From the NCBI GenBank assembly GCA_947258695.1, contig CAMYJG010000023.1, positions 1-64,000 on the forward strand: DNA of 64,000 nucleotides, read 5' to 3'. Under the pieces are notes generated by a model. It did not search any database. It was not told the DNA's origin and was given only the letters and a program-made list of their open reading frames with translations. Made by a program: the position numbers and the translations under genes. Position 1 is the first letter of the stretch. Each line of letters opens with the position of its first letter. Shown one piece after another: positions 19,611 through 28,835 of the stretch. The DNA is from an uncultured Ectothiorhodospiraceae bacterium. GTDB taxonomy: Bacteria; Pseudomonadota; Gammaproteobacteria; UBA6429; Thiohalophilaceae.

Positions 19611-21572
19611 ATGTGTGGCGTTGCGGGTATATATCATAAGAATAAAGAAAACATAGTCAACCAACAGACGTTAAAAAATATGGTGAGGTTGTTACATCAC
19701 CGTGGTCCAGATGAAGAAGGCTACTGGATTAAAGATAATGTCGGTCTGGGGCACGCACGATTAAGCATAATAGATTTATCGTCTGGGCAACAACCTATTC
19801 ATAATGAAGATAAAACCATCTGGGTTGTATTTAACGGTGAGATTTTTAATTATGTTGAGTTGCGTCATGAATTAATTGCTCAGGGGCATAGCTTTTATAC
19901 TAAATCAGATACTGAAGTTATTGTTCATCTTTACGAACAATATGGCCGTGATTTTGTCCGATATTTAAATGGCCAGTTTGCTATTTGTTTATGGGATGAT
20001 CGGAAAAAAGAACTCATATTAGTTCGCGATAGGGTTGGAATAGTCCCTCTGTATTATACTGAACAAAATAAGGATGTTATTTTTGGTTCAGAAATAAAAG
20101 CAATTATTGCAGCACTTGATACCTCGCCTGTTTTAAACCCAAATAGTCTCGATCAATTAATGACATTCTGGTCACCTATTAGTCCAAATACTTTATTTAA
20201 AGACATCTATGAAGTTAGCCCAGGCAATATGATTATATTTTCGGGCAAAAAAGAAGTTATCCAATATTGGGATTGGAGTTTTAGTAATAAAGATAGTTAT
20301 TTACAGGGAACGGATGAAGAGTTAGCAGGAACATTGCATGATCTTTTGATCGATGCTACTAAAATACGACTACGTTCAGATGTGCCGGTAGGAGCATATT
20401 TGTCTGGGGGGCTGGATTCTTCCGTTTTAGTATCACTAATACATCATTATAGTGAGAATTCATTAAGGACGTTTTCTATTTCTTTTGAGGATAAGGGGCT
20501 GGATGAAAGTGACTATCAAAAAGAAATGATCGAGCATTTATCAACCCAGCACAGCCAGATTTTTTGTAAAAATAGTGATGTTGGGGCTGGTTTCTTGGAT
20601 ACTATTTGGCACACTGAAAGCACGATATTACGTACCGCACCTGTGCCGATGAATATCTTATCTGGCTTAGTCCAAAAACAAAATTACAAAGTTGTACTTA
20701 CAGGCGAAGGTTCGGATGAGGTATTGGGCGGTTATGATATTTTTAAGGAAACTAAAATTCGCCAATTTTGGGCTCGGAATAAGAATTCACAAATCAGACC
20801 GATTTTATTAAAACGATTATATCCTTATTTAGATATATCTAAAAAGCAGGGATTGGTATATCTACAGAATTTTTTTGGAGCAGGTCTGGATGCTCCAGAA
20901 CAGAATATTTTTTCTCACTTGCCGCGCTGGCAAACTACCGCTAAATGCAAAGATTTTTTTTCCAATGATTTAAAATCGCATTTATCAGATAATGCGGTAG
21001 ATTTGATAAATAATACATTTCCAGAGCAATTTTCTGAGTGGGAATCTTTTAATAAGGCTCAATATATTGAATCAAAATCTTTAATGTCTGGTTATTTATT
21101 ATGCTCGCAAGGTGATCGGATGTTAATGAAAAACTCAGTTGAAGGAAGATTTCCATTTCTTGATCATAGAGTGATCGAATTTGCTAATAAATTAGACCCT
21201 CGAGTTAAAATGAAAGTACTTAACGAAAAATATTTGTTAAAAAAAGCGATGCAACAATATTTACCAAAGAATATTGTTAAAAGGTATAAACAACCTTATC
21301 GAGCACCAGATATTGCTGCTTTTTATTCTGGAAACACACCGGAATATGTCGAGGATATGATAAGTAATGCTAAAATAGCGGATTATGGATACTTTGATCC
21401 CAAACGCGTCGAACGTTTAATTGCAAAAATTAAAAAGGGAAGAGCTATAGCCTATAAAGATAATATGGCTTTTGTAGGAATATTATCAACACAATTATGG
21501 CACCTTCATTTTATTGAAAATTTTAATAAAAATTTTTCGTTTAACACCCAATTGTCAGCAAGTATTAATTGA
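19611..21572 (+). CDS. Asparagine-synthase-type amidotransferase (first copy)
   Basis: A 653-residue glutamine-dependent amidotransferase. Cys2 follows the ATG directly (MCGVAGIY), as needed for class II glutaminase activity, with HRGPDEEG and FNGEIFNY in the glutaminase half (1-190). The synthase half has the ATP pyrophosphatase loop SGGLDSS near residue 265 and GEGSDEVLGGYDIF. It adenylates a carboxylate and replaces it with an amide. Next to an acyl carrier protein, an adenylating ligase and a NAD-synthase-like gene, the substrate is unlikely to be free aspartate; a uronic acid carboxyl or carrier-bound acid is more plausible. A second paralogue lies at 54.6 kb. Similar genes occur in many XrtA loci. 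Confidence 0.93.
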   Translation: MCGVAGIYHKNKENIVNQQTLKNMVRLLHHRGPDEEGYWIKDNVGLGHARLSIIDLSSGQQPIHNEDKTIWVVFNGEIFNYVELRHELIAQGHSFYTKSDTEVIVHLYEQYGRDFVRYLNGQFAICLWDDRKKELILVRDRVGIVPLYYTEQNKDVIFGSEIKAIIAALDTSPVLNPNSLDQLMTFWSPISPNTLFKDIYEVSPGNMIIFSGKKEVIQYWDWSFSNKDSYLQGTDEELAGTLHDLLIDATKIRLRSDVPVGAYLSGGLDSSVLVSLIHHYSENSLRTFSISFEDKGLDESDYQKEMIEHLSTQHSQIFCKNSDVGAGFLDTIWHTESTILRTAPVPMNILSGLVQKQNYKVVLTGEGSDEVLGGYDIFKETKIRQFWARNKNSQIRPILLKRLYPYLDISKKQGLVYLQNFFGAGLDAPEQNIFSHLPRWQTTAKCKDFFSNDLKSHLSDNAVDLINNTFPEQFSEWESFNKAQYIESKSLMSGYLLCSQGDRMLMKNSVEGRFPFLDHRVIEFANKLDPRVKMKVLNEKYLLKKAMQQYLPKNIVKRYKQPYRAPDIAAFYSGNTPEYVEDMISNAKIADYGYFDPKRVERLIAKIKKGRAIAYKDNMAFVGILSTQLWHLHFIENFNKNFSFNTQLSASIN

Positions 21573-21583
21573 CGGAGTAAATT

Positions 21584-21832
21584 ATGTCTTTAGAAGAACA
21601 AATACGCGGTTATGTGTTGGAAAACTACCTTTTCACAGATGATCAATCTGCACTGAATAGTGCCGACTCTTTTTTGGAGAAAGGAATACTCGATTCAACA
21701 GGTATTCTGGAGGTAATATATTTTATTGAAGATGAATTTAATGTCAAAGTTGAAGATGATGAGATGATACCTGAAAATCTGGATTCGGTTAATCAGATCG
21801 TTGCTTACATTGGAAAAAAACAAGGTTCCTAA
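21584..21832 (+). CDS. Acyl carrier protein
   Basis: An 82-residue acidic, helical carrier protein. The phosphopantetheine attachment site is Ser38 in GILDSTGILEVI, preceded by the SFLEKG turn of dedicated (non-fatty-acid-synthase) carriers. DEFNVKVEDDEM forms the recognition helix region. It lies 11 bases after the amidotransferase and 6 before the adenylating ligase, so it most likely receives an acyl or aminoacyl group from that ligase. A phosphopantetheinyl transferase is not in the window. Family certain, cargo unknown. Confidence 0.93.
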   Translation: MSLEEQIRGYVLENYLFTDDQSALNSADSFLEKGILDSTGILEVIYFIEDEFNVKVEDDEMIPENLDSVNQIVAYIGKKQGS

Positions 21833-21838
21833 TATACA

Positions 21839-23380
21839 ATGTCCGTTTCACTGCTTAATCTATTAAATTCCGCGGTAGATAATTATCCTGAGAATATAGC
21901 TGTGTCTCATAAGGATGTCAGTGTGACCTATATTGAACTATGGCATAAGGTTTGCGATCTTTCGAATTATCTGAAAAAAAATGGTTTAAATAAAGGCGAT
22001 CGGGTATCACTATTACTAGAGAATTCTATCGAGTATGTGATTACATATTACGGAATCCTTGCGGCAGGTGGAGTCGTTATCGCTCTTAATACAGCAACTA
22101 AATCACGAGACCTTACACGTTGGATTAGACATAGTGACTCAAAATGGTTATTTGTTCAGGCCGATCATCCTGAACTATTAAAAATAAATAATTCGGAATT
22201 AAATATAAACAATATATTGGTCGGTAATACTGATATTGAGATAAATAACGCAACTAGCTGGGATGTAATATTCAAAAGTAATTACCAGATATTACCGGAA
22301 CTGGAAATTCAGAATGATGATTTAGCCGCTATTATTTACACATCAGGAACAACGGGTAATCCAAAAGGAGTTATGTTAAGTCATAAAAACTTGCATCATA
22401 ACATATGCTCAATACTGGAATATCTCGAAATTACTAATGAGGATAGTATATTAAATGTACTCCCATTTTATTATTCTTATGGTAATTCTATATTACATAC
22501 TCATATCGCTGTGGGTGGAAGAATCGTTTTGGAAAATAACACATTATTTCCCAAAAGAATATTGAAGGAAATGGAAGATAAGAAGGTCACTGGATTTTCC
22601 GGAGTTCCTTCAACGTTTGCATTATTAATGAATCGAACTAAGTTTTCTGATTTTAATTTGTCAAAGCTGCGTTATATGACGCAAGCCGGAGGTGCTATGG
22701 CTCCTGCAAATATTGATCGGCTAAAAAATGAATTATCAGATGTAAAATTTTTCGTTATGTATGGGCAAACAGAAGGAACAGCTCGTCTTGCATATTTACC
22801 TCCCGATCAACTAGTAATAAAACGAGGATCTATCGGTAAGGCTATTCCAGATATTAAGCTTGAGGTGCAAGATATAGATGGGAACAAATGTCCACCTCAT
22901 GTTACGGGTGAGATTTGTGCTAAGGGGGATAACATTATGCTTGGTTATTGGAAAGATCCTGAAACTACAAAAAAAGTTATTTGTAATGGTTGGTTGAAAA
23001 CAGGTGACCTTGCTCATTATGATGATGATGAGTTTATATATATAGATGGTCGCTCATCTGAAATGATTAAAAGTGGCGCGCATCGAATAAGTCCGAAAGA
23101 AATTGAAGAAGTAATATTGGAATTAGATTTGGTATCAGAGGTGGCTGTTATAGGGGTGCAGGATGAACTACTAGGACAAACAATTAAAGCGGTCATTGTA
23201 CCTAAGACGGACATTAAAATTAACAAGCTGCAATTGTTATCTCATTGCAAAGAAAATCTAGCAAATTATAAGGTGCCTAAAATAGTGGATTTTGTAGAGT
23301 CATTACCTAAAACGCCGTCAGGAAAGATTAAGCGATTCATGTTAAACAAAACTAAGATTAAGGAATATAACAATGTCTAG
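21839..23380 (+). CDS. AMP-dependent synthetase/ligase (acyl- or amino-acyl-activating)
   Basis: A 513-residue ANL-superfamily enzyme that activates a carboxylic acid with ATP and passes it to a thiol. The P-loop-like motif YTSGTTGNPKG is at 167-177, followed by MYGQTEG, GWLKTGDLAHYDDDEFIYIDGR (split here as TGDLA and IDGRSSEMIKSGAHRISP) and the catalytic Lys in TPSGKIKR near the C-terminus. The small carrier protein directly upstream is the obvious acceptor. Substrate cannot be read from sequence; amino-acid adenylation motifs of NRPS A domains are not present. It overlaps the next gene by 8 bases, indicating translational coupling. Confidence 0.93.
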   Translation: MSVSLLNLLNSAVDNYPENIAVSHKDVSVTYIELWHKVCDLSNYLKKNGLNKGDRVSLLLENSIEYVITYYGILAAGGVVIALNTATKSRDLTRWIRHSDSKWLFVQADHPELLKINNSELNINNILVGNTDIEINNATSWDVIFKSNYQILPELEIQNDDLAAIIYTSGTTGNPKGVMLSHKNLHHNICSILEYLEITNEDSILNVLPFYYSYGNSILHTHIAVGGRIVLENNTLFPKRILKEMEDKKVTGFSGVPSTFALLMNRTKFSDFNLSKLRYMTQAGGAMAPANIDRLKNELSDVKFFVMYGQTEGTARLAYLPPDQLVIKRGSIGKAIPDIKLEVQDIDGNKCPPHVTGEICAKGDNIMLGYWKDPETTKKVICNGWLKTGDLAHYDDDEFIYIDGRSSEMIKSGAHRISPKEIEEVILELDLVSEVAVIGVQDELLGQTIKAVIVPKTDIKINKLQLLSHCKENLANYKVPKIVDFVESLPKTPSGKIKRFMLNKTKIKEYNNV

Positions 23381-24365
23381 CACATTAACAGAAATTTATA
23401 CTAAAGAAGTGATCGATTTTGATAAAGATAAAGAAGTGGAAAAAATAAGTAATCGATTACGTGAAATATTACGGAATAAATTGCATCGTAGAGGTTTGGT
23501 TATTGCGATGTCAGGAGGTATTGATAGTTCTGTTTGTGCAGCATTAAGTGTGGCAGCGTTGGGAAAAAATAAAGTTTTTGGTATGTTATTACCTGAGCAA
23601 GATTCATCATCTGACAGCTCAAAAAGAGGCGATTTGTTAGCAAAGCATTTGGGAATTGAATGTGTTGTGCATGATATTGCTCCAGCACTTTCCGCAATAG
23701 GTTGTTATGAATGGCGAGATGAAGCAATCAAAAAAGTCTTCCCAGAATATGGCGAAGGTTGGAAGAATAAAATAGTAATATCGGGTGGTTTGGAAGGTCA
23801 AGTAAATCATTTTAGACTTGTAGTGCAAACTCCAGACGGGGAAATGAAGGAAGATCGATTACCATTAAAAGAATATTTACAAATTGTTGCAGCAACGAAT
23901 CATAAGCAGAGAATCAGGAAGACGATGGAATATTTTCACGCTGATCGCCTGAATTATGCTGTAGTAGGAACACCGAATCGTCTTGAATACGATCAAGGAT
24001 TTTTTGTTAAAAATGGAGATGGTTCTGCTGATGTAAAACCAATAGCACATTTATATAAGACTCAAGTATATGCATTAGCGAAACATTTGGGATTGCCCGA
24101 TGAAATCTGTTCAGCGATTCCAACTACTGATACTTATAGTCTTTCTCAGGGACAGGACGAGTTTTACTTTTCTCTTCCATATCAACAAATGGACATGGCT
24201 CTATGGGCTCATAATCATAAGATTGCGACTTCAGAGCTTGCTGAAGCACTTAATATTGATGAAGCACATGCGGCTTTTGTATATAACGATATTGAGACAA
24301 AACGTCGTACTACACAATATTTGCACGCAAAGGCAGTATTAATAGAAGATATAGCTGAGTTGTAA
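23373..24365 (+). CDS. NAD(+)-synthase-like amidating enzyme
   Basis: A 330-residue member of the NadE family: N-type ATP pyrophosphatase loop MSGGIDSS near residue 47, and a C-terminal part with KNGDGSADVKPIAHLYKTQV and LGLPDEI, clearly homologous to ammonia-dependent NAD synthetase. The usual GTSNKSE substrate motif is changed to GTPNRLE, and a linker of about 50 residues precedes it. No glutaminase domain is present, so ammonia would have to come from elsewhere, possibly from the adjacent amidotransferase. The gene overlaps the ligase by 8 bases inside a polysaccharide operon, which suggests a repurposed paralogue rather than the housekeeping enzyme. Whether it still makes NAD is open. Confidence 0.88.
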   Translation: MSSTLTEIYTKEVIDFDKDKEVEKISNRLREILRNKLHRRGLVIAMSGGIDSSVCAALSVAALGKNKVFGMLLPEQDSSSDSSKRGDLLAKHLGIECVVHDIAPALSAIGCYEWRDEAIKKVFPEYGEGWKNKIVISGGLEGQVNHFRLVVQTPDGEMKEDRLPLKEYLQIVAATNHKQRIRKTMEYFHADRLNYAVVGTPNRLEYDQGFFVKNGDGSADVKPIAHLYKTQVYALAKHLGLPDEICSAIPTTDTYSLSQGQDEFYFSLPYQQMDMALWAHNHKIATSELAEALNIDEAHAAFVYNDIETKRRTTQYLHAKAVLIEDIAEL

Positions 24366-24450
24366 TTTAATTTTCGTTCACTAGAAGATAAGATTGGTGA
24401 AAATGCAATCATGATATTGTGTATTAGCTTAGCTATAAAAAAGCTATTTA

Positions 24451-25242
24451 ATGTGCAGGATAGTAAATGTGAGTGAAGCTATCATCAACGTAACCTCATT
24501 GGGGCAGGTAGGGTATAAGCTTGAATATTCTGATGTGACAATTTACATTGATCCTTATTTGTCCAATTCGGTTCAGGAAAAAGAGGATATAGACTGCAAG
24601 CGATTACTACCAATACCAATACATCCAGAACAGATTGAAGATGCTGATTTTATTTTAATTACACATGATCATAGAGATCACTGTGATGAAGACACATTAA
24701 TCCCAATATCAAGATCGTCCCCGCAATCGATATTCATTTGTCCCGAAAAAATACGCACGAAATTGACTGGCATGGGCATATCGAGCGAACGTATAAACGT
24801 AATTGGGGAGGAGGTAATTCGTATGCAACAAAATATAAATCTGTATGCGGTTCCCGCAGCTCATCCTAAAGTAGAAAAAAATATAAATGGAGGATGGTCA
24901 TGTATTGGTTATGTGATAGAGTTCGAACATAAGCGATTGTATCACGCTGGTGATACGTCTGTTGCGGCAGAGATAGTAGATGTTTTATCAATACTTGGTA
25001 ACATTGATGTCGCTTTTCTACCTGTCAACGAACGTAACTATTATCGTGACAAGAAGGGTATTCTTGGTAACATGTCAATACGTGAGGCATTTAAGTTCGC
25101 AGAAGAGATACAGGCAGGCACTGTTGTGCCAACCCACTGGGACATGTTCGCGGATAATCAGGTGTACCGGGAAGAAATTGAACTCCTTTACAATAAACTA
25201 AAACCTAATTTCAAACTTCTTATTGAACCGTCAACTATATAA
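24451..25242 (+). CDS. Metallo-beta-lactamase-fold hydrolase (UlaG-like)
   Basis: A 263-residue protein with the metal-binding motif THDHRDHCDE (His72, His74, Asp76, His77), a third histidine in VPAAHPK, YHAGDTS and a last histidine in PTHWDMF. The arrangement resembles the UlaG / N-acyl-phosphatidylethanolamine phospholipase D branch, lactonase or phosphodiesterase-like enzymes. It follows the NadE-like gene after an 85-base gap and opens a second small run of five genes. The ATG at 24451 is used here; GTG at 24469, with AGGA upstream, is an alternative start. Substrate is unknown; a sugar lactone or phosphodiester in the pathway is a reasonable guess. Confidence 0.87.
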   Translation: MCRIVNVSEAIINVTSLGQVGYKLEYSDVTIYIDPYLSNSVQEKEDIDCKRLLPIPIHPEQIEDADFILITHDHRDHCDEDTLIPISRSSPQSIFICPEKIRTKLTGMGISSERINVIGEEVIRMQQNINLYAVPAAHPKVEKNINGGWSCIGYVIEFEHKRLYHAGDTSVAAEIVDVLSILGNIDVAFLPVNERNYYRDKKGILGNMSIREAFKFAEEIQAGTVVPTHWDMFADNQVYREEIELLYNKLKPNFKLLIEPSTI

Positions 25243-25253
25243 ATACACGTATT

Positions 25254-26138
25254 ATGTTAGCTAGCATTATCATAAGAACCTATAATGAAGAGAAATACTT
25301 ACCGGAATTGCTTGGGATGGTAAAAAAGCAAGACAGAGATAAAGTCGATATAGAAATTGTAGTCGTAGATTCTGGTTCCACGGATAGTACGCTAGAAATT
25401 GCAGAATCATTTGATGCTCATGTCGTTCATATAAAAAGTTCTGAGTTTACATTTGGACGTTCATTGAATGTGGGGTGTGATGCTGCTAATGGCGACTTTC
25501 TTGTGTTTATCAGTGGTCATTGTATTCCAGTTTCAAATGATTGGGTGTATACCTTAACAAAACCACTTGCTGATGGTAGAGCTGCGTACTCGTATGGAAA
25601 ACAAGTCGGAGTGGATAAAACCAAATATAGCGAACATCAGGTATTTAAAAAATTCTATCCTGATATGAGTAAAATTCCTCAGGATGATTATTTTTGCAAT
25701 AATGCGAATGCTGCGTTACTTAAATCTACCTGGTGTGACATAAAATTTAATGAGGAACTAACCGGTTTAGAGGACATGTATCTTGCTAAACAACTGACAG
25801 AAAATCATAATGAAAAAATATCATATGTTTCAGAGGCGCCTGTATTTCATATACATGAAGAAACCTGGTATCAAATCAAACTTCGATATGAAAGAGAGGC
25901 TATCGCCCTTCAAAAAATAATGCCAAATGTACATGTTTCTATTTATGATTTCATCCGTTATTTTAGTAAGTCGGTATGGCTGGATTTTCTAGAAGCAAGT
26001 AAAGAGAGAGTACTTCATAAAAATATTGTCGGTATTATTTTATTTCGTTATATGCAATTTTGGGGTACATATAAAGGTAATCACGATCTTCGAAAATTAT
26101 CGACGTCAATGAAAGAAGCCTATTTTTATCCAAAATAA
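25254..26138 (+). CDS. Family 2 glycosyltransferase
   Basis: A 294-residue GT-A fold enzyme. The N-terminal nucleotide-binding strand is ASIIIRTYNEEKYL, with the acidic motif VVVDSGSTDST at about 42-52. A DxD-like site and the HIHEETWYQIKLRYEREA region resemble rhamnosyl/galactofuranosyl-type family 2 enzymes. No membrane helix is present, so it would act at the inner face of the membrane on a lipid-linked acceptor. It sits 11 bases after the MBL-fold gene and 18 before the cytidylyltransferase. It may use the CMP-activated product of the next genes, but GT2 enzymes normally take UDP, dTDP or GDP donors. Donor and linkage unknown. Confidence 0.9.
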   Translation: MLASIIIRTYNEEKYLPELLGMVKKQDRDKVDIEIVVVDSGSTDSTLEIAESFDAHVVHIKSSEFTFGRSLNVGCDAANGDFLVFISGHCIPVSNDWVYTLTKPLADGRAAYSYGKQVGVDKTKYSEHQVFKKFYPDMSKIPQDDYFCNNANAALLKSTWCDIKFNEELTGLEDMYLAKQLTENHNEKISYVSEAPVFHIHEETWYQIKLRYEREAIALQKIMPNVHVSIYDFIRYFSKSVWLDFLEASKERVLHKNIVGIILFRYMQFWGTYKGNHDLRKLSTSMKEAYFYPK

Positions 26139-26156
26139 TTATACGAGCAAGATTTC

Positions 26157-26846
26157 ATGAGCAAAAGAAAAATTACGGCACTGTTACCAATGAAAGCTTT
26201 TAGCGAAAGAGTTAAAAACAAAAACTTTCGGGACTTTTCTGGAAAACCATTATATCGATGGATGTTGGATACTCTGCTTGAGATAGATGAAATTGATAAT
26301 ATAGTAATAAACACTGACGCAAAATTTATTTTGTTTGATGAAATGTTACAGAAAATGAAACGTGTAATCCTGCGTAATAGAAAATCTGAACTTTGTGGAG
26401 ATTATGCAAGTATGAATTTAGTGATCGAGGATGACATTAATGCCGTACCATCAGATTTGTTTTTAATGACACATACTACCAACCCTCTGTTGAGCGCGAA
26501 AACTATTAGAAAGGCGATAAAATTATTTGATTCCACCCATCAGTGTGATTCATTGTTTACAGTGAATAAAGTTCAAACACGATTTTATCATAAAGATACT
26601 AGCCCAGTGAATCATGATCCAAACAATCTAATTCGAACTCAAGACTTGGAGGTTTGGTATGAAGAAAATTCATGCTTGTACGTGTTTACTGCAGAAAGTT
26701 TTAAGAATAGAAATGCAAGAATTGGAGTGCATCCTGTGATGATGGAAACGCCAGCTCTGGAGTCTTTCGATATCGACGAGCCTGATGATTGGATTATCGC
26801 AGAGTCTGTAGCTTTATACAGCAAAACAATGGCAGTAAGCACCTAA
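26157..26846 (+). CDS. Acylneuraminate cytidylyltransferase-like (CMP-sugar synthetase family)
   Basis: A 229-residue enzyme of the NeuA/KdsB-like nucleotidyltransferase family. The N-terminal loop ALLPMKAFSERVKNKNFRDF is a variant of the usual PAR-x-GSK-x-x-x-KN motif. Further on come INTDAKF, the D-L-F-L-M-T-H-T-T-N-P-L core (residues near 98-109) and SFDIDEPDDW near the C-terminus. It should transfer CMP from CTP to a sugar acid. It is followed after one base by a 2-hydroxyacid dehydrogenase and then an SDR, resembling parts of nonulosonate pathways, but no NeuB-type synthase occurs in this window. The activated compound is unknown and may be new. Confidence 0.88.
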   Translation: MSKRKITALLPMKAFSERVKNKNFRDFSGKPLYRWMLDTLLEIDEIDNIVINTDAKFILFDEMLQKMKRVILRNRKSELCGDYASMNLVIEDDINAVPSDLFLMTHTTNPLLSAKTIRKAIKLFDSTHQCDSLFTVNKVQTRFYHKDTSPVNHDPNNLIRTQDLEVWYEENSCLYVFTAESFKNRNARIGVHPVMMETPALESFDIDEPDDWIIAESVALYSKTMAVST

Positions 26847-26847
26847 C

Positions 26848-27780
26848 GTGACCTCTAATCTGAAAGTGTTGATTACTTGCCCACCTATGATAGGTATGAA
26901 AGATCAATTCATATCATTGTTACAAGATAAAGGGATCGACGTGTTTATGCCTAATATAGAGCAAACATTATCAACCTCTGAGCTTATAAAGCTCGTTCCG
27001 CAATATGATGGTTGGATAATTGGTGATGATCAAGCGACTCGAGATGTTTTTAAAGCAGGTAGCGAAGGAAGGTTAAAAGCGGCGGTAAAATGGGGTGTAG
27101 GTGTAGATAATATAGATTTTGCAGCATGTAAAAATTATGGTATAGAAATAACAAATACACCTGGTATGTTTGGTGCTGAAGTTGCGGATATTGCTATTGC
27201 GTACTTAATCGGGCTTGCTCGAAATTTATTTTTTATTGATCGAGAAGTGCGAAATAATATTTGGAAAAAGATACGAGGAGTATCGCTAGCAGGGAAAAAA
27301 GTAGGACTAATAGGTTTTGGTGATGTTGGAAAACATGTGGCAAAACGCATACTTGCATTAGATATGGATGTGACAATATATGCTCGTTCGAGTAGTACTG
27401 CTGACTATGAATTTATCAAGTGGCCTGAACGAGTTAGTGAGTGTGATTTTTTAATTTTTACCTGTTCACTTAATAAGAAAAATTATCATATGCTCGACGA
27501 TACAGTGATATCAGAAACGAAAAAGAATGTCAGAATTATCAACGTTGCCAGAGGCCAATTAATTGATGAAGCTGCTCTTGTGAGAGGGCTGCAGTCTGGC
27601 CAGATTAATTCGGCTGCATTAGATGTTTTCGAAATAGAGCCGTTACCGGTTGATTCGTTGCTACGTACTATGGATAATTGCATTTTCGGTTCGCATAATG
27701 CATCAAATACCAACGAAGCAGTTGCAGCGACAAATATACGGGTTATTGACGAATTATTTAGAATAATGGGAGTTCGATAA
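26848..27780 (+). CDS. D-isomer-specific 2-hydroxyacid dehydrogenase (phosphoglycerate dehydrogenase-like)
   Basis: A 310-residue NAD-dependent dehydrogenase of the SerA family. The cofactor loop is VGLIGFGDVGKH, and the catalytic Arg is in INVARGQLIDEAAL, Glu in LDVFEIEPLP and His in GSHNASNT. Length matches the minimal two-domain form without an ACT domain, so it is not a housekeeping SerA. It begins with GTG one base after the cytidylyltransferase stop. Together with the neighbouring SDR it would supply oxidation/reduction steps on a hydroxy- or keto-acid sugar intermediate. Direction and substrate cannot be read. Confidence 0.9.
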   Translation: MTSNLKVLITCPPMIGMKDQFISLLQDKGIDVFMPNIEQTLSTSELIKLVPQYDGWIIGDDQATRDVFKAGSEGRLKAAVKWGVGVDNIDFAACKNYGIEITNTPGMFGAEVADIAIAYLIGLARNLFFIDREVRNNIWKKIRGVSLAGKKVGLIGFGDVGKHVAKRILALDMDVTIYARSSSTADYEFIKWPERVSECDFLIFTCSLNKKNYHMLDDTVISETKKNVRIINVARGQLIDEAALVRGLQSGQINSAALDVFEIEPLPVDSLLRTMDNCIFGSHNASNTNEAVAATNIRVIDELFRIMGVR

Positions 27781-27785
27781 CACTT

Positions 27786-28520
27786 ATGGAGCAGTGTGTT
27801 TTAATTACTGGTGCAACTGGCGGTATAGGTAAGGCCTTATGCAAATCATTTAAGAAAGCAGGCTACTATATAATTGCAACCGATATACTCCAGGATTTCA
27901 CAGGAGCTGATGCATATTATTCGATGGATCTTGTTGAGTTTGTAGCTAATGAGACACAAAAAAAATCTTTTTTGAAGTTTATAAAAAAATCATCAAAGGG
28001 GAAAAAGCTAACAACCTTGATAAATAACGCAGCTGTACAAATATTAGGAGGGGTGTCGGACATTACTGTCAGTGATTTCAGGAAAACTCTTGAAGTTAAT
28101 GTTATGGCACCGTTTTTACTGATGCAATCATTGTTACCAATGCTAGAAGAATCTAAAGGGTCTGTAATAAATATAGGAAGCATCCATTCGAGAGCAACCA
28201 AACCAAAATTTTTAGCCTATGCAACAAGTAAAACTGCTTTAAAAGGTTTAACTCAGGCTGCATCAGTTGATTTAGGTGGGCATGTGCGGGTTAATAATAT
28301 TCAACCAGCTGCCACAGCTACAGAAATGTTGATGGAAGGTTTTAAAGATGAAGATAAACTAGACGAGCTAAAAAAATATCATCCAATTGGCCGAATTGCA
28401 GAACCACTTGAAATAGCTGACATTGCTGTGTTTTTAGCTTCAGATAAAGCAAGTTTTATAACAGGTGTGTCCTTAAACGCAGATGGTGGGATAGGTGTTC
28501 GCCTATATGATCCTGAATAG
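27786..28520 (+). CDS. Short-chain dehydrogenase/reductase
   Basis: A 244-residue classical SDR. The cofactor loop ITGATGGIGKA is at 7-17, NNAAVQ follows the fourth strand, and the catalytic Ser and Tyr-x3-Lys are in GSIHSRATKPKFLAYATSK (split across about 135-155). The C-terminal ASFITGVSLNADGG is typical. No preference for NAD or NADP can be decided. It ends the five-gene run that began at 24.45 kb, 5 bases after the dehydrogenase. Similar SDRs accompany CMP-sugar synthetases in legionaminate-type clusters, where their exact role is also unclear to me. Confidence 0.9.
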   Translation: MEQCVLITGATGGIGKALCKSFKKAGYYIIATDILQDFTGADAYYSMDLVEFVANETQKKSFLKFIKKSSKGKKLTTLINNAAVQILGGVSDITVSDFRKTLEVNVMAPFLLMQSLLPMLEESKGSVINIGSIHSRATKPKFLAYATSKTALKGLTQAASVDLGGHVRVNNIQPAATATEMLMEGFKDEDKLDELKKYHPIGRIAEPLEIADIAVFLASDKASFITGVSLNADGGIGVRLYDPE

Positions 28521-28521
28521 T

Positions 28522-28548
28522 TTGACAATTATTGAACAAGCATATTAT
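28522..28548 (+). promoter_or_regulatory. Weak candidate sigma-70 promoter
   Basis: A perfect TTGACA (28522-28527) lies just after the SDR stop, with TATTAT (28543-28548) 15 bases on. The spacing is shorter than ideal. The following 290 bases up to the SGNH gene are free of open frames or hairpins I can support, so a promoter for that gene is plausible but this match may be chance. Confidence 0.3.
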
Positions 28549-28835
28549 TAATCTATCACTCAACGGTACACTTTTATCATCTGGTTCGATTGTTCTTGTT
28601 TTAGGCTATTACAATTAAGATGCACGGTTAGCAATTATCTAAAACTGTTACTCTAAATATTGTAATATTAGAATGGTGCTTCAACCGTCAGAAGGATGTT
28701 TTGTCATTTAAATAAAATTTACCATGAGAGACTTAAAGTATATTAGAACGGTATTGCTTCATGAGTTTGCAATCGGTCTCAATACTTAGGGTAAACTTAT
28801 TTAAATTATTTCTATAGAAAATATTGAGAGAAAAA

